Assembly: GCA_006969385.1 (NCBI GenBank)
Contig: CP030884.1
Location: 4,644,249 to 4,708,248 of the forward strand
Direction: 5' to 3'
DNA length: 64,000 nt
DNA from: Planctomycetaceae bacterium
GTDB lineage: Bacteria; Planctomycetota; Phycisphaerae; UBA1845; UTPLA1
The position numbers were made by a program, and so were the translations under genes. The notes beneath the pieces are model-generated. The model saw only the letters and a program-made list of their open reading frames with translations, was not told the origin of the DNA and did no database searches. Positions 15,647 to 24,007 of this stretch are shown one piece after another (position 1 is the stretch's first letter; each line of letters opens with the position of its first letter).

Positions 15647-18106
15647 CTACCGATCCAAGGCATCGAGTTCTGCCATAAAACCCGCGACCACTTTGGTTCG
15701 TCGATGGTCGGCCCCTACCGTCGCTGTCAACTGCTCGTAGCATTGCCCGAGTTCCGACATGGCCGTCTCGACGTCTCCGGTTTTCGCGCGGCAATAGGCA
15801 CGATTCGCGCGCAGTACGACGATCATTAGATGCCCTTCCGGCAAGGCTGCTTCAGCTTGTCGCACCGCCTGCTCGTAAAGTTCGAGCGCCTCGGCGGCGC
15901 GGCCCTGCGCCAATATCGCCTTTGCTAAATTATTCAGGTTCGCGGCTCTTAGGTAATGCACCTCAGGCATCTGTGGGTCCCGAATTTCATACGCTTTTCG
16001 ACTCATCGCCTCCGATTCCTCGGCTTCGCCCAGTTCGAGCAAAGGCAAAGCAATGTTGGCATACGACATGGCCGTATCGAGATGATCGGGCCGCAGGATG
16101 TCCTGCCGAATCACCAGTGCCCGGCGATGCATCGCGATTGCCTTTGCCGCTTCACCAGCTCCCTGATAAGCGTTACCGAGGTTGTTACAGCAGTTGGCGA
16201 TATCGACCTGGCGTTCCGGTAATTTCGATTCGTATATGCCAAGTGATTCGCGATGGCGCGCGATCGCCTCTTCTTCGTCTCCCAATCGTTCGCAACATGC
16301 CGCCACGCCCGTCAGTGCGTTGGCATGTTTTACGCTTGAATCGAGTCGTTTGGCTTTTTCGACCGCCTGACGGTACATCGTACGAGCGTCTTCATAGCGC
16401 CCCGTCTCAAAATAGAGCTGCGCCAAGCTATGCGGCCATAAGGGGCCGACGGCCTCTCCTGTGTCATCCGCCGCTGTCCGCAACTCATCCGCCGCAATGA
16501 AGTCGCGCTCAGCATCTTCAAACCGGCCAAGGTACATCTGGCTGCCCGCGATATATTCCAGCACATCGGCCAATTCCAACTGCGGCGGCGCGGGCAGCGT
16601 ATTCAGCAATTCGTAACACCGGTCGAAATGTTCCAACGCCTGCTCGTTTAATCCGATCGCCAAATAGCTCCGTCCGATCGTCTTGTGCAAGTCGGCACGC
16701 GTTTCCGGATAATCGTCGAACTCGCCCGTGTCGATTCGCTCTGCCGCTTCATCCAGCACGCTACGGACCGTCGCCTCTTCGCCGGCGGCAGTATTGGGAT
16801 TCGCCGACGCCAGGATCTCACTCAGAAACGCTGTCGCCGCTTTCGCCCGCGAGGCATCGATCTCCGACGCCCGCCGCGCCGAATTCGCCAAGGCCGCACT
16901 CGACAATGCGAAAATCGTCAAACCGATCAACGCCACCACCGCCATTGACGACACCGTCACGAGCGCTCGATTGCGCGCCGCGAATTTCTTCAACTCATAG
17001 CTCACTGACGGCGGCCGCGCCACGATCGGTTCGTCGGCGAGATAGCGCCTCAAATCCTGCGCCAAGGCCGACGCCGAGTCGTAGCGCATATTCGGGTCTT
17101 TCGACATCGCCTTGGAAACGATCGTCTCCAAATCCCCTCGCAACGAACGATTGACGTGGCTCAACCGCGTGGGCGTGTCGTCTTGCAATGACCGTGCTGC
17201 TTCCGCCACCGACTTGCCGCTCATATCCAACGGCAGCGTGCCCGTCAGCATTTCGTATAACACCACGCCGAGCGAATAAATATCGCTGCGCGCATCGATA
17301 TCCTCACTGCGACCGCTCGCTTGTTCGGGGCTCATGTATGCCAGCGTGCCGATGATTTGCCCGGCGTTCACCGTGACCGTCGTCGCCTTGATGTCGCTTT
17401 CCGTCGCCCGCGCCACGCCAAAATCGAGAATGACCGGTCGCCCTTCGTCCCCCACCAAAATATTGGCCGGCTTCAAATCGCGATGAATCACGCCGCGCAT
17501 GTGCGCGAAGTGCACCGCCGCGCAAATATCGACAAACAGCTTAATTCTCGCTTCGACGTCGTTCGCCGCCCGCTCCAGATGTTGATGCAGCGGTAAGCCC
17601 TTCACCAATTCCATCGTGAAGTACGGTTGCTCGCCGCGCGCCGTCTGCACCGTGCCGGCCTGAAAGATGCGCGCGATGCCGGGATGATCGAGTTGCCCGA
17701 GCAAATCGATTTCGCGCCGAAAGCGCCGCATCATCTCGCGGCTCGCCACGCCCGGTCGCATCATCTTGAGCGCGACCGTCCGCTTGGGCGAGGCTTGCTC
17801 GGCCTCATAGACCGTGCCCATGCCGCCTTCGCCGAGCTTCTTAATGATGCGATACTCGCCAATCGCTTCCGGTGCTGTGCCCTCGTCCGCAACCTCGGTG
17901 GCCAACCAGTCGATGTGTTCCTTGGCCAGCCCGGAATCCACCAGCGTGATCGGGTCGTCGTCACCGGCAAGTAGTTCGTCCACGGCGTGGCGCAAATCGG
18001 CATCGTCTCCGCAGGATTCTTTCAGAAACGCGGCGCGCTCCGCCCCCGTTAAATCGCAGGCCGATTCAAAGATGGGTTTGGCTCGCTGGAACAATTCGGG
18101 CGTCAT
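15647..18106 (-). CDS. Membrane-anchored Ser/Thr protein kinase with TPR domain
   Basis: An 819-residue kinase. Residues 1-80 form an acidic helical lead. The kinase domain runs about 84-360 with the Gly-rich loop GEGGMGTVY (92-100), Lys114, HRDLKPAN (His208-Arg-Asp210) and DFG (228-230), all intact. A transmembrane helix spans about 381-404. The outer part (about 450-815) is a series of tetratricopeptide repeats, for example YLAIGLNEQALEHFDRC and NNLGNAYQGAGEAAKAIAMH. The kinase is cytoplasmic and the TPR part probably senses outside partners. It precedes the ECF sigma gene. The ATG at 18106 is preferred over TTG at 18118. Confidence 0.95.
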   Translation of the reverse strand: MTPELFQRAKPIFESACDLTGAERAAFLKESCGDDADLRHAVDELLAGDDDPITLVDSGLAKEHIDWLATEVADEGTAPEAIGEYRIIKKLGEGGMGTVYEAEQASPKRTVALKMMRPGVASREMMRRFRREIDLLGQLDHPGIARIFQAGTVQTARGEQPYFTMELVKGLPLHQHLERAANDVEARIKLFVDICAAVHFAHMRGVIHRDLKPANILVGDEGRPVILDFGVARATESDIKATTVTVNAGQIIGTLAYMSPEQASGRSEDIDARSDIYSLGVVLYEMLTGTLPLDMSGKSVAEAARSLQDDTPTRLSHVNRSLRGDLETIVSKAMSKDPNMRYDSASALAQDLRRYLADEPIVARPPSVSYELKKFAARNRALVTVSSMAVVALIGLTIFALSSAALANSARRASEIDASRAKAATAFLSEILASANPNTAAGEEATVRSVLDEAAERIDTGEFDDYPETRADLHKTIGRSYLAIGLNEQALEHFDRCYELLNTLPAPPQLELADVLEYIAGSQMYLGRFEDAERDFIAADELRTAADDTGEAVGPLWPHSLAQLYFETGRYEDARTMYRQAVEKAKRLDSSVKHANALTGVAACCERLGDEEEAIARHRESLGIYESKLPERQVDIANCCNNLGNAYQGAGEAAKAIAMHRRALVIRQDILRPDHLDTAMSYANIALPLLELGEAEESEAMSRKAYEIRDPQMPEVHYLRAANLNNLAKAILAQGRAAEALELYEQAVRQAEAALPEGHLMIVVLRANRAYCRAKTGDVETAMSELGQCYEQLTATVGADHRRTKVVAGFMAELDALDR

Positions 18107-18356
18107 GACGAATTTCAATCGTCACTCATGATACCGACTTTGCCCGAGCGTATTGAGACTGCCGACCGGATGGACGGTTCTGATAACGCCCACCCGACGA
18201 TTGGCCACCGTAGGCGTCGCAATTATCGCGCGAAGGTAAGTTTGATTTGAGACATGAATACTGGTCGGGCCTGATGGGCCGCTGACTCGTTTCCCACGCT
18301 AAATGGGGGACACCAAGCGATCAAAGACCGGCGGCATTGGATTGAAGAAATGCAAC

Positions 18357-18429
<73 letters not shown>

Positions 18430-18440
18430 TTTGTCTAAAA

Positions 18441-18929
18441 CTATATCACGTTATCGTTGGTCGGCAAAATCTCGCTTGCCAGACCACACTCCGGGCAACG
18501 CGGCGCTTCCGTCGCGCGTAGGTCGTATCCGCAGCCGAGGCACACGGCGATGCCCGCATCGAGCAGGCGTTTGCGAAGAAACTGCTGTACCGAGCGCTCC
18601 CACAGCACACCGATGCCCCAATAATACACCGTAATCAGCGCGAGAACGAGCAACGGCGCGGTGACCCATGTGGAAACGCCCCAGCGCGTGCCGTAGCTCA
18701 GCACGACCCCCACGACAGACGGCGTCGCGATTGCGGTAACGATCAGCACCGCAAGCCCATACAGCCAAAACCGCCAATTGCGACCGAACAAGTGCCGCTG
18801 CACCGACTTCAAAGCAGCCTTGCGCTCGTCGTCGGTCTCAAAGAGGGCCATCTCGGGGAAGGTGCCGTACATCCACTCATATTTGGACTTGCTCGGTTCC
18901 ATCAGTTGAAAGAACGGCCCGGACTCCAT
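18441..18929 (-). CDS. Membrane protein with C-terminal zinc ribbon
   Basis: A protein of about 162 residues. Two hydrophobic helices (WLYGLAVLIVTAIATPSVVG and VTAPLLVLALITVYYWGIGV) are followed by an amphipathic stretch and a CxxC...CxxC ribbon (CLGCGYDLRATEAPRCPECG). Such ribbon-tailed membrane proteins are frequent in planctomycetes and have no assigned function. The start is uncertain: ATG at 18929 or 18902. The frame remains open further upstream, but that part reads through a palindromic repeat and is not credible. It may be co-transcribed with the tRNA just downstream. Confidence 0.75.
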   Translation of the reverse strand: MESGPFFQLMEPSKSKYEWMYGTFPEMALFETDDERKAALKSVQRHLFGRNWRFWLYGLAVLIVTAIATPSVVGVVLSYGTRWGVSTWVTAPLLVLALITVYYWGIGVLWERSVQQFLRKRLLDAGIAVCLGCGYDLRATEAPRCPECGLASEILPTNDNVI

Positions 18930-18994
18930 TTGCTTTCTTGCGGCGCGGCCTCTGGCTTCAACGCTTGGCACTGGTGTCGCTGGATTGTTGCCAC

Positions 18995-19059
18995 GGGGAG
19001 CATCGGCGTCTCGCCGGTGGGAAAAGCGAACAAGCACCGTCGGGACGGCGATACTCCCC
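18995..19059. repeat. 65-bp palindromic repeat family C, copy 2
   Basis: Same design as 5296-5360 in the opposite orientation: GGGGAGCATCGGCGTC at the left, GACGGCGATACTCCCC at the right, with the central aaaagcgaa-type segment. It sits between divergent genes. Confidence 0.85.
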
Positions 19060-19192
19060 CAATCGATACCAATACCCAGCGCTTCCCATTACTTGCCAGA
19101 ATTGCCGACAGGGACTACTTTTTGTCGCTTCGACTTTTTCAGATTTCCTGCGGCGGATGCACCGCCGCACGCATTGTTGAGGGATGCAGGCT

Positions 19193-20161
19193 ATGGGTGC
19201 GATTTCGCAGTTTCTCGATCATCAGTTTCGACATTTCAACGCACGCGAAACCGTCGCCGCGGCCAAGGCGTGGAAGCGGCATTTGGCTGAGGGCGGCGAG
19301 ATGTTCCTCTCGATGGCCGGTGCCATGAGCACGGCCGAGTTGGGCATCTCTCTGGCCGAGATTATTCGCCAAGACAAAATCAGCGCCATCTGCTGCACCG
19401 CCGCCAACCTCGAAGAGGAAATCTTCAATCTGTTCGCCCATAAGAGCTACGATTGGGCCTTGAACTATCGCGACCTGAGCCCCAAGGATGAAGCGGCTTT
19501 TCGCGATCGCGGCATGAACCGCGTGACCGATACGTGCATCCCTGAGGAAGTGATGCGGCATACCGAGCATCGCCTCGTCGACCTGTGGGCCGCCGCCGCC
19601 AAGAACAAGACGCCGAAGTTTCCCTACGAGTTCATTTACGAGTTGGTCGACCTGCCCGGCATGAGCGACCTCTATGAGATTGACCCGAAGGATAGCTGGG
19701 TGCTGGCCGCCAAGGAAAAGGGCCTGCCGATTTACACGCCCGGTTTTGAAGACTCAACGCTGGGCGGCATCTTCACGGCCAATGTGATGATGGGTAACAT
19801 CGAAGGTCACTTCGCCGTACGGCACGGCACCGAGCAGCTCAAGCACCTGTCAGAATGGTACATCGAGCGTGTCGAGCGCAACTGCCCCGTCGGCTATTTC
19901 CAAATCGGCGGCGGCATCGCGGGCGACTTCGCCATTTCGGTTGTACCGATGCTCATTCAGGACTTCCACAAGAAAGTGCCCTACTGGTCCTACTTCTGTC
20001 AGATTTCCGACAGCACCACCTCGTACGGTTCGTACTCGGGTGCCGTGCCGAATGAAAAGATCACGTGGGAAAAGATCGACGTCGGCACACCCAGCTTCAT
20101 GATCAACTCCGACGCGAGCATCGTGGCACCGTTGATCTTCGCGTACGTGTTGGATCAGTAA
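19193..20161 (+). CDS. Deoxyhypusine synthase-family protein
   Basis: A 322-residue enzyme of the DHS fold. Seen: MFLSMAGAMSTAELGISLAEII, a typical NAD-binding start; TAANLEEEIFNL; an IQIGGG-like YFQIGGGIAGDF loop; SDSTTSYGSYSGAVPNEK; and WEKI with Lys294, at the position of the lysine that carries the butylamine group in DHS. True DHS modifies eukaryotic or archaeal eIF5A, which bacteria lack; bacterial members are linked to polyamine (homospermidine-type) synthesis. The exact reaction is inference. The ATG at 19193 has GAGGG 8 bases upstream; the ATG at 19184 abuts that site and is less likely. A strong terminator follows. Confidence 0.9.
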   Translation: MGAISQFLDHQFRHFNARETVAAAKAWKRHLAEGGEMFLSMAGAMSTAELGISLAEIIRQDKISAICCTAANLEEEIFNLFAHKSYDWALNYRDLSPKDEAAFRDRGMNRVTDTCIPEEVMRHTEHRLVDLWAAAAKNKTPKFPYEFIYELVDLPGMSDLYEIDPKDSWVLAAKEKGLPIYTPGFEDSTLGGIFTANVMMGNIEGHFAVRHGTEQLKHLSEWYIERVERNCPVGYFQIGGGIAGDFAISVVPMLIQDFHKKVPYWSYFCQISDSTTSYGSYSGAVPNEKITWEKIDVGTPSFMINSDASIVAPLIFAYVLDQ

Positions 20162-20194
20162 TTCAAATTAACATATTTAAAGCAAAAACAAAGC

Positions 20195-20236
20195 CGCCGG
20201 TCGCTTCCAACCAACGAAACGACCGGCGTTTTTTTT
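20195..20236 (+). terminator. Rho-independent terminator
   Basis: CGCCGGTCG and CGACCGGCG form a perfect 9-bp stem with a 16-base loop, followed by eight T. It lies 34 bases after the DHS-like gene. Confidence 0.93.
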
Positions 20237-20358
20237 CATCGCAGTAATGCGTGACCGGCAAGCAAGAGAAAAACACGATTGTGTGCGAAAAACCTGGTAA
20301 GGCACCGCATAGCAAGTTAAGGCGCCTTTTTTCGCTAGCGCATCGAATCGAATCTTTA

Positions 20359-20480
20359 CGCCGAAGGCGTTACATCTACTAGCCCAGGGTTGACGCGAAG
20401 CGGCTACCGTGGGTTATGAGTTTCATTAACGAATTCAACTCTGAAAGAGTTGCGGCACGGACCGAGCGGAAAATGCCGCA
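20359..20480 (+). repeat. Dispersed repeat family A, copy 1
   Basis: Landmarks in order: CGCCGAAGGCGTT, AGCCCAGGGTTGACGCGAAG, CGGCTACCGTGGGTT, TTCAACTCTGAAAGAGTTGC. The middle part forms an imperfect CCCAGGGT/ACCGTGGG hairpin. Two further copies, facing each other, are at 46238-46345 and 46350-46450. Confidence 0.75.
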
Positions 20481-20571
20481 ACCCCGTTGGGTTTGAATCA
20501 CTCGCCGAATACGTTTACTTCGAAGATGTACCGAATCGACTCAATCAATATCGTGAGAGCACATCGACTCT

Positions 20572-20773
20572 TTATCCCGGAGGGATCAGCGGACAATAGC
20601 CCCCCACATCGTGGCGGGTATGCAGCATAGAAATAACCTTTCATCCCGGAGGGATAGAATGACTTTCCGGAGGGATAGAATGACTTTCATCTGCACATTT
20701 CCATCGTCCTTACAGCCATCTACCACCGTTGAAACGGTGGTCTATTTTCAATCGGTCCCTATCGGGACGAAAA
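20572..20773 (+). repeat. Dispersed repeat family B, copy 2
   Basis: Shares CCCACATCGTGG, CCCGGAGGGATAG, CCACCGTTGAAACGGTGG and TCCCTATCGGGACGAAA landmarks with the minus-strand copy at 2255-2430. ACCACCGTT/AACGGTGGT is a near-perfect hairpin. Confidence 0.6.
20646..20687 (+). repeat. 21-base tandem duplication
   Basis: Two perfect back-to-back copies of a 21-base unit starting CCGGAGGGATAG and ending AATGACTTT, inside repeat family B. Confidence 0.9.
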
Positions 20774-20899
20774 ATCCAACATAAGCAAAGTTTGCTTTCA
20801 TACTTGATCTGATTCTCGTCAGGCAAACGATCAACGACCCGTTGATTGGGTACTTGATTTCTAATTGCTGGATCAACGAACACGCTGTGTAAAACTGCG

Positions 20900-22165
20900 C
20901 TAACCCAGCAACTTACCCGGATGAAATTCCAACGTCTTGTCCGCCGGTCGCGGCGTGGCACCGCGGCGCAAGTCGGGCAGCACCATCACTTCGATCGTAT
21001 TGTATTCCGGGTCGGTCGTTTCGATTCGCACGACTTCACCATACGCCGGCGGTCGATACTCACCCGGCGGCAGCAAGACTTCGACGACGAGCATGTTCGG
21101 GTTACTCGGATCGGCCCCAAGGTACGTCACCTTATAATCCGGATCGCTGCACGCCACCGAAGTCACCTCTATCGGTGTATCGCCGTTATTCATGATTTTG
21201 ATTTCGCGCTGCTTGTTCTTATAGGTGTTGGCATCGGCAACGATGCGATTGGGAATGATCTTGACGCGCGGCGGCAATTCCAACGACGCCTTTATTTCCC
21301 AGGTGGGTTGCTCCGGAATATTCGTGTTGAAAACGAACTGCGTGAAGTTATAGCCCACGGTGTACGGTGGTTGGCTGAAGATAAAGAACTCCCACAACTC
21401 ACCGGGGCGCTTCTCCTGTAACTGTCCGATGAACTTGTCGCCGGAAATCCGGCTCAATTCGAGCTTAAGCGGGCTCACGCCCGATGTGTTGCGAATCGAG
21501 ATGATGCGCGAGACTTCTTCGCCCGCTTTGACTGCGCCGAAGTAAGCGCGCGACTTGGACAGCTTGGCCATCCCCGCGCGATCCGACGGGTCGGTGCGGC
21601 TGTCAAACGTCACTCGCGCATCCGCGACGCGCTTGACTTCGCCTACCATGTTTATTCGCATTTTCGGCTTTTTCGGATCGTTTAAAGCGATATCGAGATA
21701 TTCGTGAACCCTGCCGTGCTTATTGGTCGTTTTGAGAACGAACGGAATGCGCCCCGTTTCACCGGGTTCGATTACCTTGCTGTAGTTATCCGCCACCGAG
21801 CAACTGCAACGCGGCTTGGCTTCCAAGACGCGCAACGTATCGGTCCCGTTGTTCAAAAACTCAAATGTGTGTCGTAGCGTTTCACCCTCCCAAACGGCCC
21901 CGAAGTTGTGCGTCAGCTCCGCCTCCGACATCGTCCAGCTCGGGCCGCTTACGGTCTCCACCGTCGCCGGCTTAGCCGACGACTTGCTTGGGCTGCTTTC
22001 CGACGAAGCGGCACTTATTGTGTTCGCATGATTCGCCGGCTTGTCATTCGTGGCCGGTTTCGCGTCGTCGCCGCCGCCTTCATTGCTGCCCACGGCATTG
22101 TCGCAACCCAGCGGTAATAGGACGACGATCAATAACACGGCCAGCTTGTTCCAGAAACGAATCAT
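20900..22165 (-). CDS. DUF1573-family lipoprotein
   Basis: A 421-residue protein. The signal segment LAVLLIVVLLPLGC ends in a good lipobox (cysteine near residue 20), followed by a Ser/Ala/Lys-rich linker. The DUF1573 domain begins near residue 85: THNFGAVWEGETLRHTFEFLNNGTD, then RVLEAKPRCSCSV, the family's typical cysteine pair. Two more Ig-like repeats follow, the last with IMNNGDTPIEVTSVACSDPD. These proteins are envelope-located and of unknown function. The ATG at 22165 has GAGG upstream and gives a proper signal; the ATG at 22198 does not. Confidence 0.88.
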   Translation of the reverse strand: MIRFWNKLAVLLIVVLLPLGCDNAVGSNEGGGDDAKPATNDKPANHANTISAASSESSPSKSSAKPATVETVSGPSWTMSEAELTHNFGAVWEGETLRHTFEFLNNGTDTLRVLEAKPRCSCSVADNYSKVIEPGETGRIPFVLKTTNKHGRVHEYLDIALNDPKKPKMRINMVGEVKRVADARVTFDSRTDPSDRAGMAKLSKSRAYFGAVKAGEEVSRIISIRNTSGVSPLKLELSRISGDKFIGQLQEKRPGELWEFFIFSQPPYTVGYNFTQFVFNTNIPEQPTWEIKASLELPPRVKIIPNRIVADANTYKNKQREIKIMNNGDTPIEVTSVACSDPDYKVTYLGADPSNPNMLVVEVLLPPGEYRPPAYGEVVRIETTDPEYNTIEVMVLPDLRRGATPRPADKTLEFHPGKLLG

Positions 22166-22202
22166 CTTGCGCCTCGCGATCTCTCGGAGCAGGTTCATTT
22201 TG

Positions 22203-22246
22203 CAAAAACACCGCTGCCAGGATCGACGATCGATCGATAGCAGCGG
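22203..22246 (-). terminator. Probable terminator after the ACT protein gene
   Basis: On the minus strand CCGCTGC pairs with GCAGCGG around a GATC-rich loop and TGTTTTT follows. It lies between the ACT gene's stop (22294) and the DUF1573 gene's start. Confidence 0.7.
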
Positions 22247-22293
22247 TCGTTTACGAATTTAGGCCAAATTATCCGGGTGGAATGCGGTTTGAA

Positions 22294-22857
22294 TCAACCC
22301 GCCTTGCGCCGCCGAGTCGTCGCCTTCTTGCGCGATGCCGTTTTTTTCTTTTTCTTGGCGGTTTTCTTTCGGACGGCCGACTTGGTCGTGACCTTCTTTT
22401 TACGTTTGGCGGTCTTCTTTTTCTTGCCGTTGGGCTCGCGCACCGCCTTGCGGATGATTTTCACCGCCAAATCCGCTTCGGATTCGGCCTCAAAGCCGAA
22501 CATGCCGACGTACTCTTTGCGTACCACCTGAGCGATGAAGAAGTTGAGGTTAATACCCACATCGGCCAGTGCCGCGGCAATGCGACGCCCGAGGCCGGGC
22601 TTGTTTTCACCGGTTACCCAGACACACGGAATCAACGACTTATTGAAACCCGAGCGCCGCGCGGCGCGCTGGTCTTTGCTGCCCTCGACCGGGAACACCT
22701 CAATCGTTGCGGCCGTCTTATCTTCATGGGCGTAGCCCATCACGAGATCGAGATTCACTCCACTTTCCGCAATGGGCGAAAGCGTGCGGGCCAGCGCGCC
22801 CGGCGTGTTGCCGGTATGGGTCGACCACAAGGTCGCTCGTCGAACAGTGACAGCCAT
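22294..22857 (-). CDS. Tandem ACT-domain protein with Lys-rich tail
   Basis: A 187-residue protein. Residues about 5-70 and 78-140 look like two ACT domains: NTPGALARTLSPIAESGVNLD and the second ENKPGLGRRIAAALADVGINL, both the usual ligand-binding turn. From about 143 to the end there is a low-complexity tail of Lys, Arg, Ala, Thr and Ser (KKKKTAKRKKK, KKTAKKKKKTASRKK), like a bacterial histone H1-like tail. ACT domains sense small metabolites; the tail could bind nucleic acid. The combination is unusual and its role is unknown. GGAGG precedes the ATG at 22857. Confidence 0.85.
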   Translation of the reverse strand: MAVTVRRATLWSTHTGNTPGALARTLSPIAESGVNLDLVMGYAHEDKTAATIEVFPVEGSKDQRAARRSGFNKSLIPCVWVTGENKPGLGRRIAAALADVGINLNFFIAQVVRKEYVGMFGFEAESEADLAVKIIRKAVREPNGKKKKTAKRKKKVTTKSAVRKKTAKKKKKTASRKKATTRRRKAG

Positions 22858-22933
22858 TTAAGATTCCTCCGTGCCTTAATCCAATCTGAGTTTTTGCCCG
22901 AGCCTTCCCAACACACCCCGGCGTTTCGCAGCG

Positions 22934-23161
22934 TTAGGCCATGATGCGATATACGGCGAGTAACACCCCGCCGAACAGCATCATCGTAACCAGAATGCTA
23001 ACACACAAACGCAAACTGCTTAGCGGAACCGCCGTGAGCTTGCGACAGCGCAGCGTCTTGTAAACGATGCTGACGCTTAAAATCAATGGCGCCAACATCA
23101 ACAGACGCCAAATACCATGAATCTCAACGTAATTGACGAACACCGCGCGTAACGCTTCCAT
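22934..23161 (-). CDS. Small two-helix membrane protein
   Basis: A 75-residue protein with two hydrophobic segments (WRLLMLAPLILSVSIVY and LCVSILVTMMLFGGVLLAVY) joined by a basic loop. Its ATG overlaps the stop of the preceding gene (TGATG), so the two are translationally coupled. I do not recognise the family. Confidence 0.7.
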   Translation of the reverse strand: MEALRAVFVNYVEIHGIWRLLMLAPLILSVSIVYKTLRCRKLTAVPLSSLRLCVSILVTMMLFGGVLLAVYRIMA

Positions 23162-23634
23162 CAGACGCGCCCCCCGGCATTCATACGCTCGACTCGCGCC
23201 AACACATCCAGCATGACGAGTAGGTTGAGCAAGCCCGCAATACCGGCATACACCACGCCGATATCACCCGACGGCCACGGCGCGCGATACGAGACCAACG
23301 CATCCGGTGAATCGATGCCTTCTTCAACGCGTTGCGCCGAAACAGCTTCGTTCAACCGCAAGTTCTCGGCGCTCTTCCACGCAATCAACGACTGCGGCCC
23401 CATGCAAACCTGTGCCGCAATCCAAGGACCATTTTCGCGCGGCGCGATGACGGTGCGCACGCCACCGACAGCAACGCCGCTCCAAAACGTAACCGTGATC
23501 ACCACGAACAAAATGACGCCGCGCGCCTTCTCACCGATCCACCAATGCCCGAGCCCGGGCATGAGCCACGAGAGAAAGGCGGCTGTCGGGCCGGATAGTT
23601 GGCGGCGTTTGGGGGCGATCTTTTTGACCGGCAT
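23161..23634 (-). CDS. Planctomycete membrane protein (DUF6677-like)
   Basis: A 157-residue protein. A basic start is followed by AAFLSWLMPGLGHWWIGEKARGV, an N-terminal TM2-like hairpin with the PGLGH-W-G motif, then a second hydrophobic segment, a periplasmic loop of about 60 residues and a final helix (VVYAGIAGLLNLLVMLDVLA). The match to DUF6677 is recalled, not tested. It is coupled to the small membrane gene downstream and lies 6 bases after the FmdB-like gene, suggesting one transcript. Confidence 0.72.
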   Translation of the reverse strand: MPVKKIAPKRRQLSGPTAAFLSWLMPGLGHWWIGEKARGVILFVVITVTFWSGVAVGGVRTVIAPRENGPWIAAQVCMGPQSLIAWKSAENLRLNEAVSAQRVEEGIDSPDALVSYRAPWPSGDIGVVYAGIAGLLNLLVMLDVLARVERMNAGGRV

Positions 23635-23639
23635 TTAGA

Positions 23640-23867
23640 TTACCATCCACACGGGCCGGCCGGATCGCCGCAACGACCGCAACCACCCGGTTGAGCGGGA
23701 GCCTTGGCCGCGGGCGCTTCCGAGCGTGCCGCGAATACACTGACTTGGCGGGCCACGTCCTTTGTTCCGCAACTCGGGCACGCCACGGCGCGGCGCTCCT
23801 GTTCGGAACGGATCAACTCATCAAAGACGTGTTCGCAAGCCTGGCACTGAAATTCGTGCAGGGGCAT
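23640..23867 (-). CDS. FmdB-family zinc-ribbon protein
   Basis: A 75-residue protein. The start MPLHEFQCQACEHVFDELI is the FmdB/putative regulatory protein pattern (MPxYEYxCxxCGxxFE), and CPSC completes the ribbon near residue 30. The C-terminus has a GGCGRCGDPAGPC cluster that may bind a second metal. It is probably cytoplasmic. The ATG at 23867 has GGGAG 8 bases upstream; a GTG at 23873 is too close to it. It is the first gene of a three-gene set with the two membrane proteins downstream. Confidence 0.82.
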   Translation of the reverse strand: MPLHEFQCQACEHVFDELIRSEQERRAVACPSCGTKDVARQVSVFAARSEAPAAKAPAQPGGCGRCGDPAGPCGW

Positions 23868-24007
23868 TTTCACAACTCCCGCTGGTTTCCTACCTTATCA
23901 ACGCACGCCAAAGTATAACCATCACGCGCGGGCCGGACAATTATCCGCCCCTAACATCCGATCCGAACATCTTGCTCTAGGAGTTGTATCGGCACGTGAT
24001 GACGCCG

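Larger units (their letters stand above)
20237..20899. other. Intergenic repeat cluster
   Basis: About 660 bases with no credible gene. It holds a copy of repeat family A (20359-20480), then repeat family B (20572-20773) containing a 21-base tandem duplication at 20646-20687. Short reading frames here follow the repeats. Confidence 0.65.

Noticed and set aside
18930..19037. N-terminal extension of the zinc-ribbon membrane gene
   Set aside because: The added residues come from the 65-bp palindromic repeat, not from protein-coding sequence.
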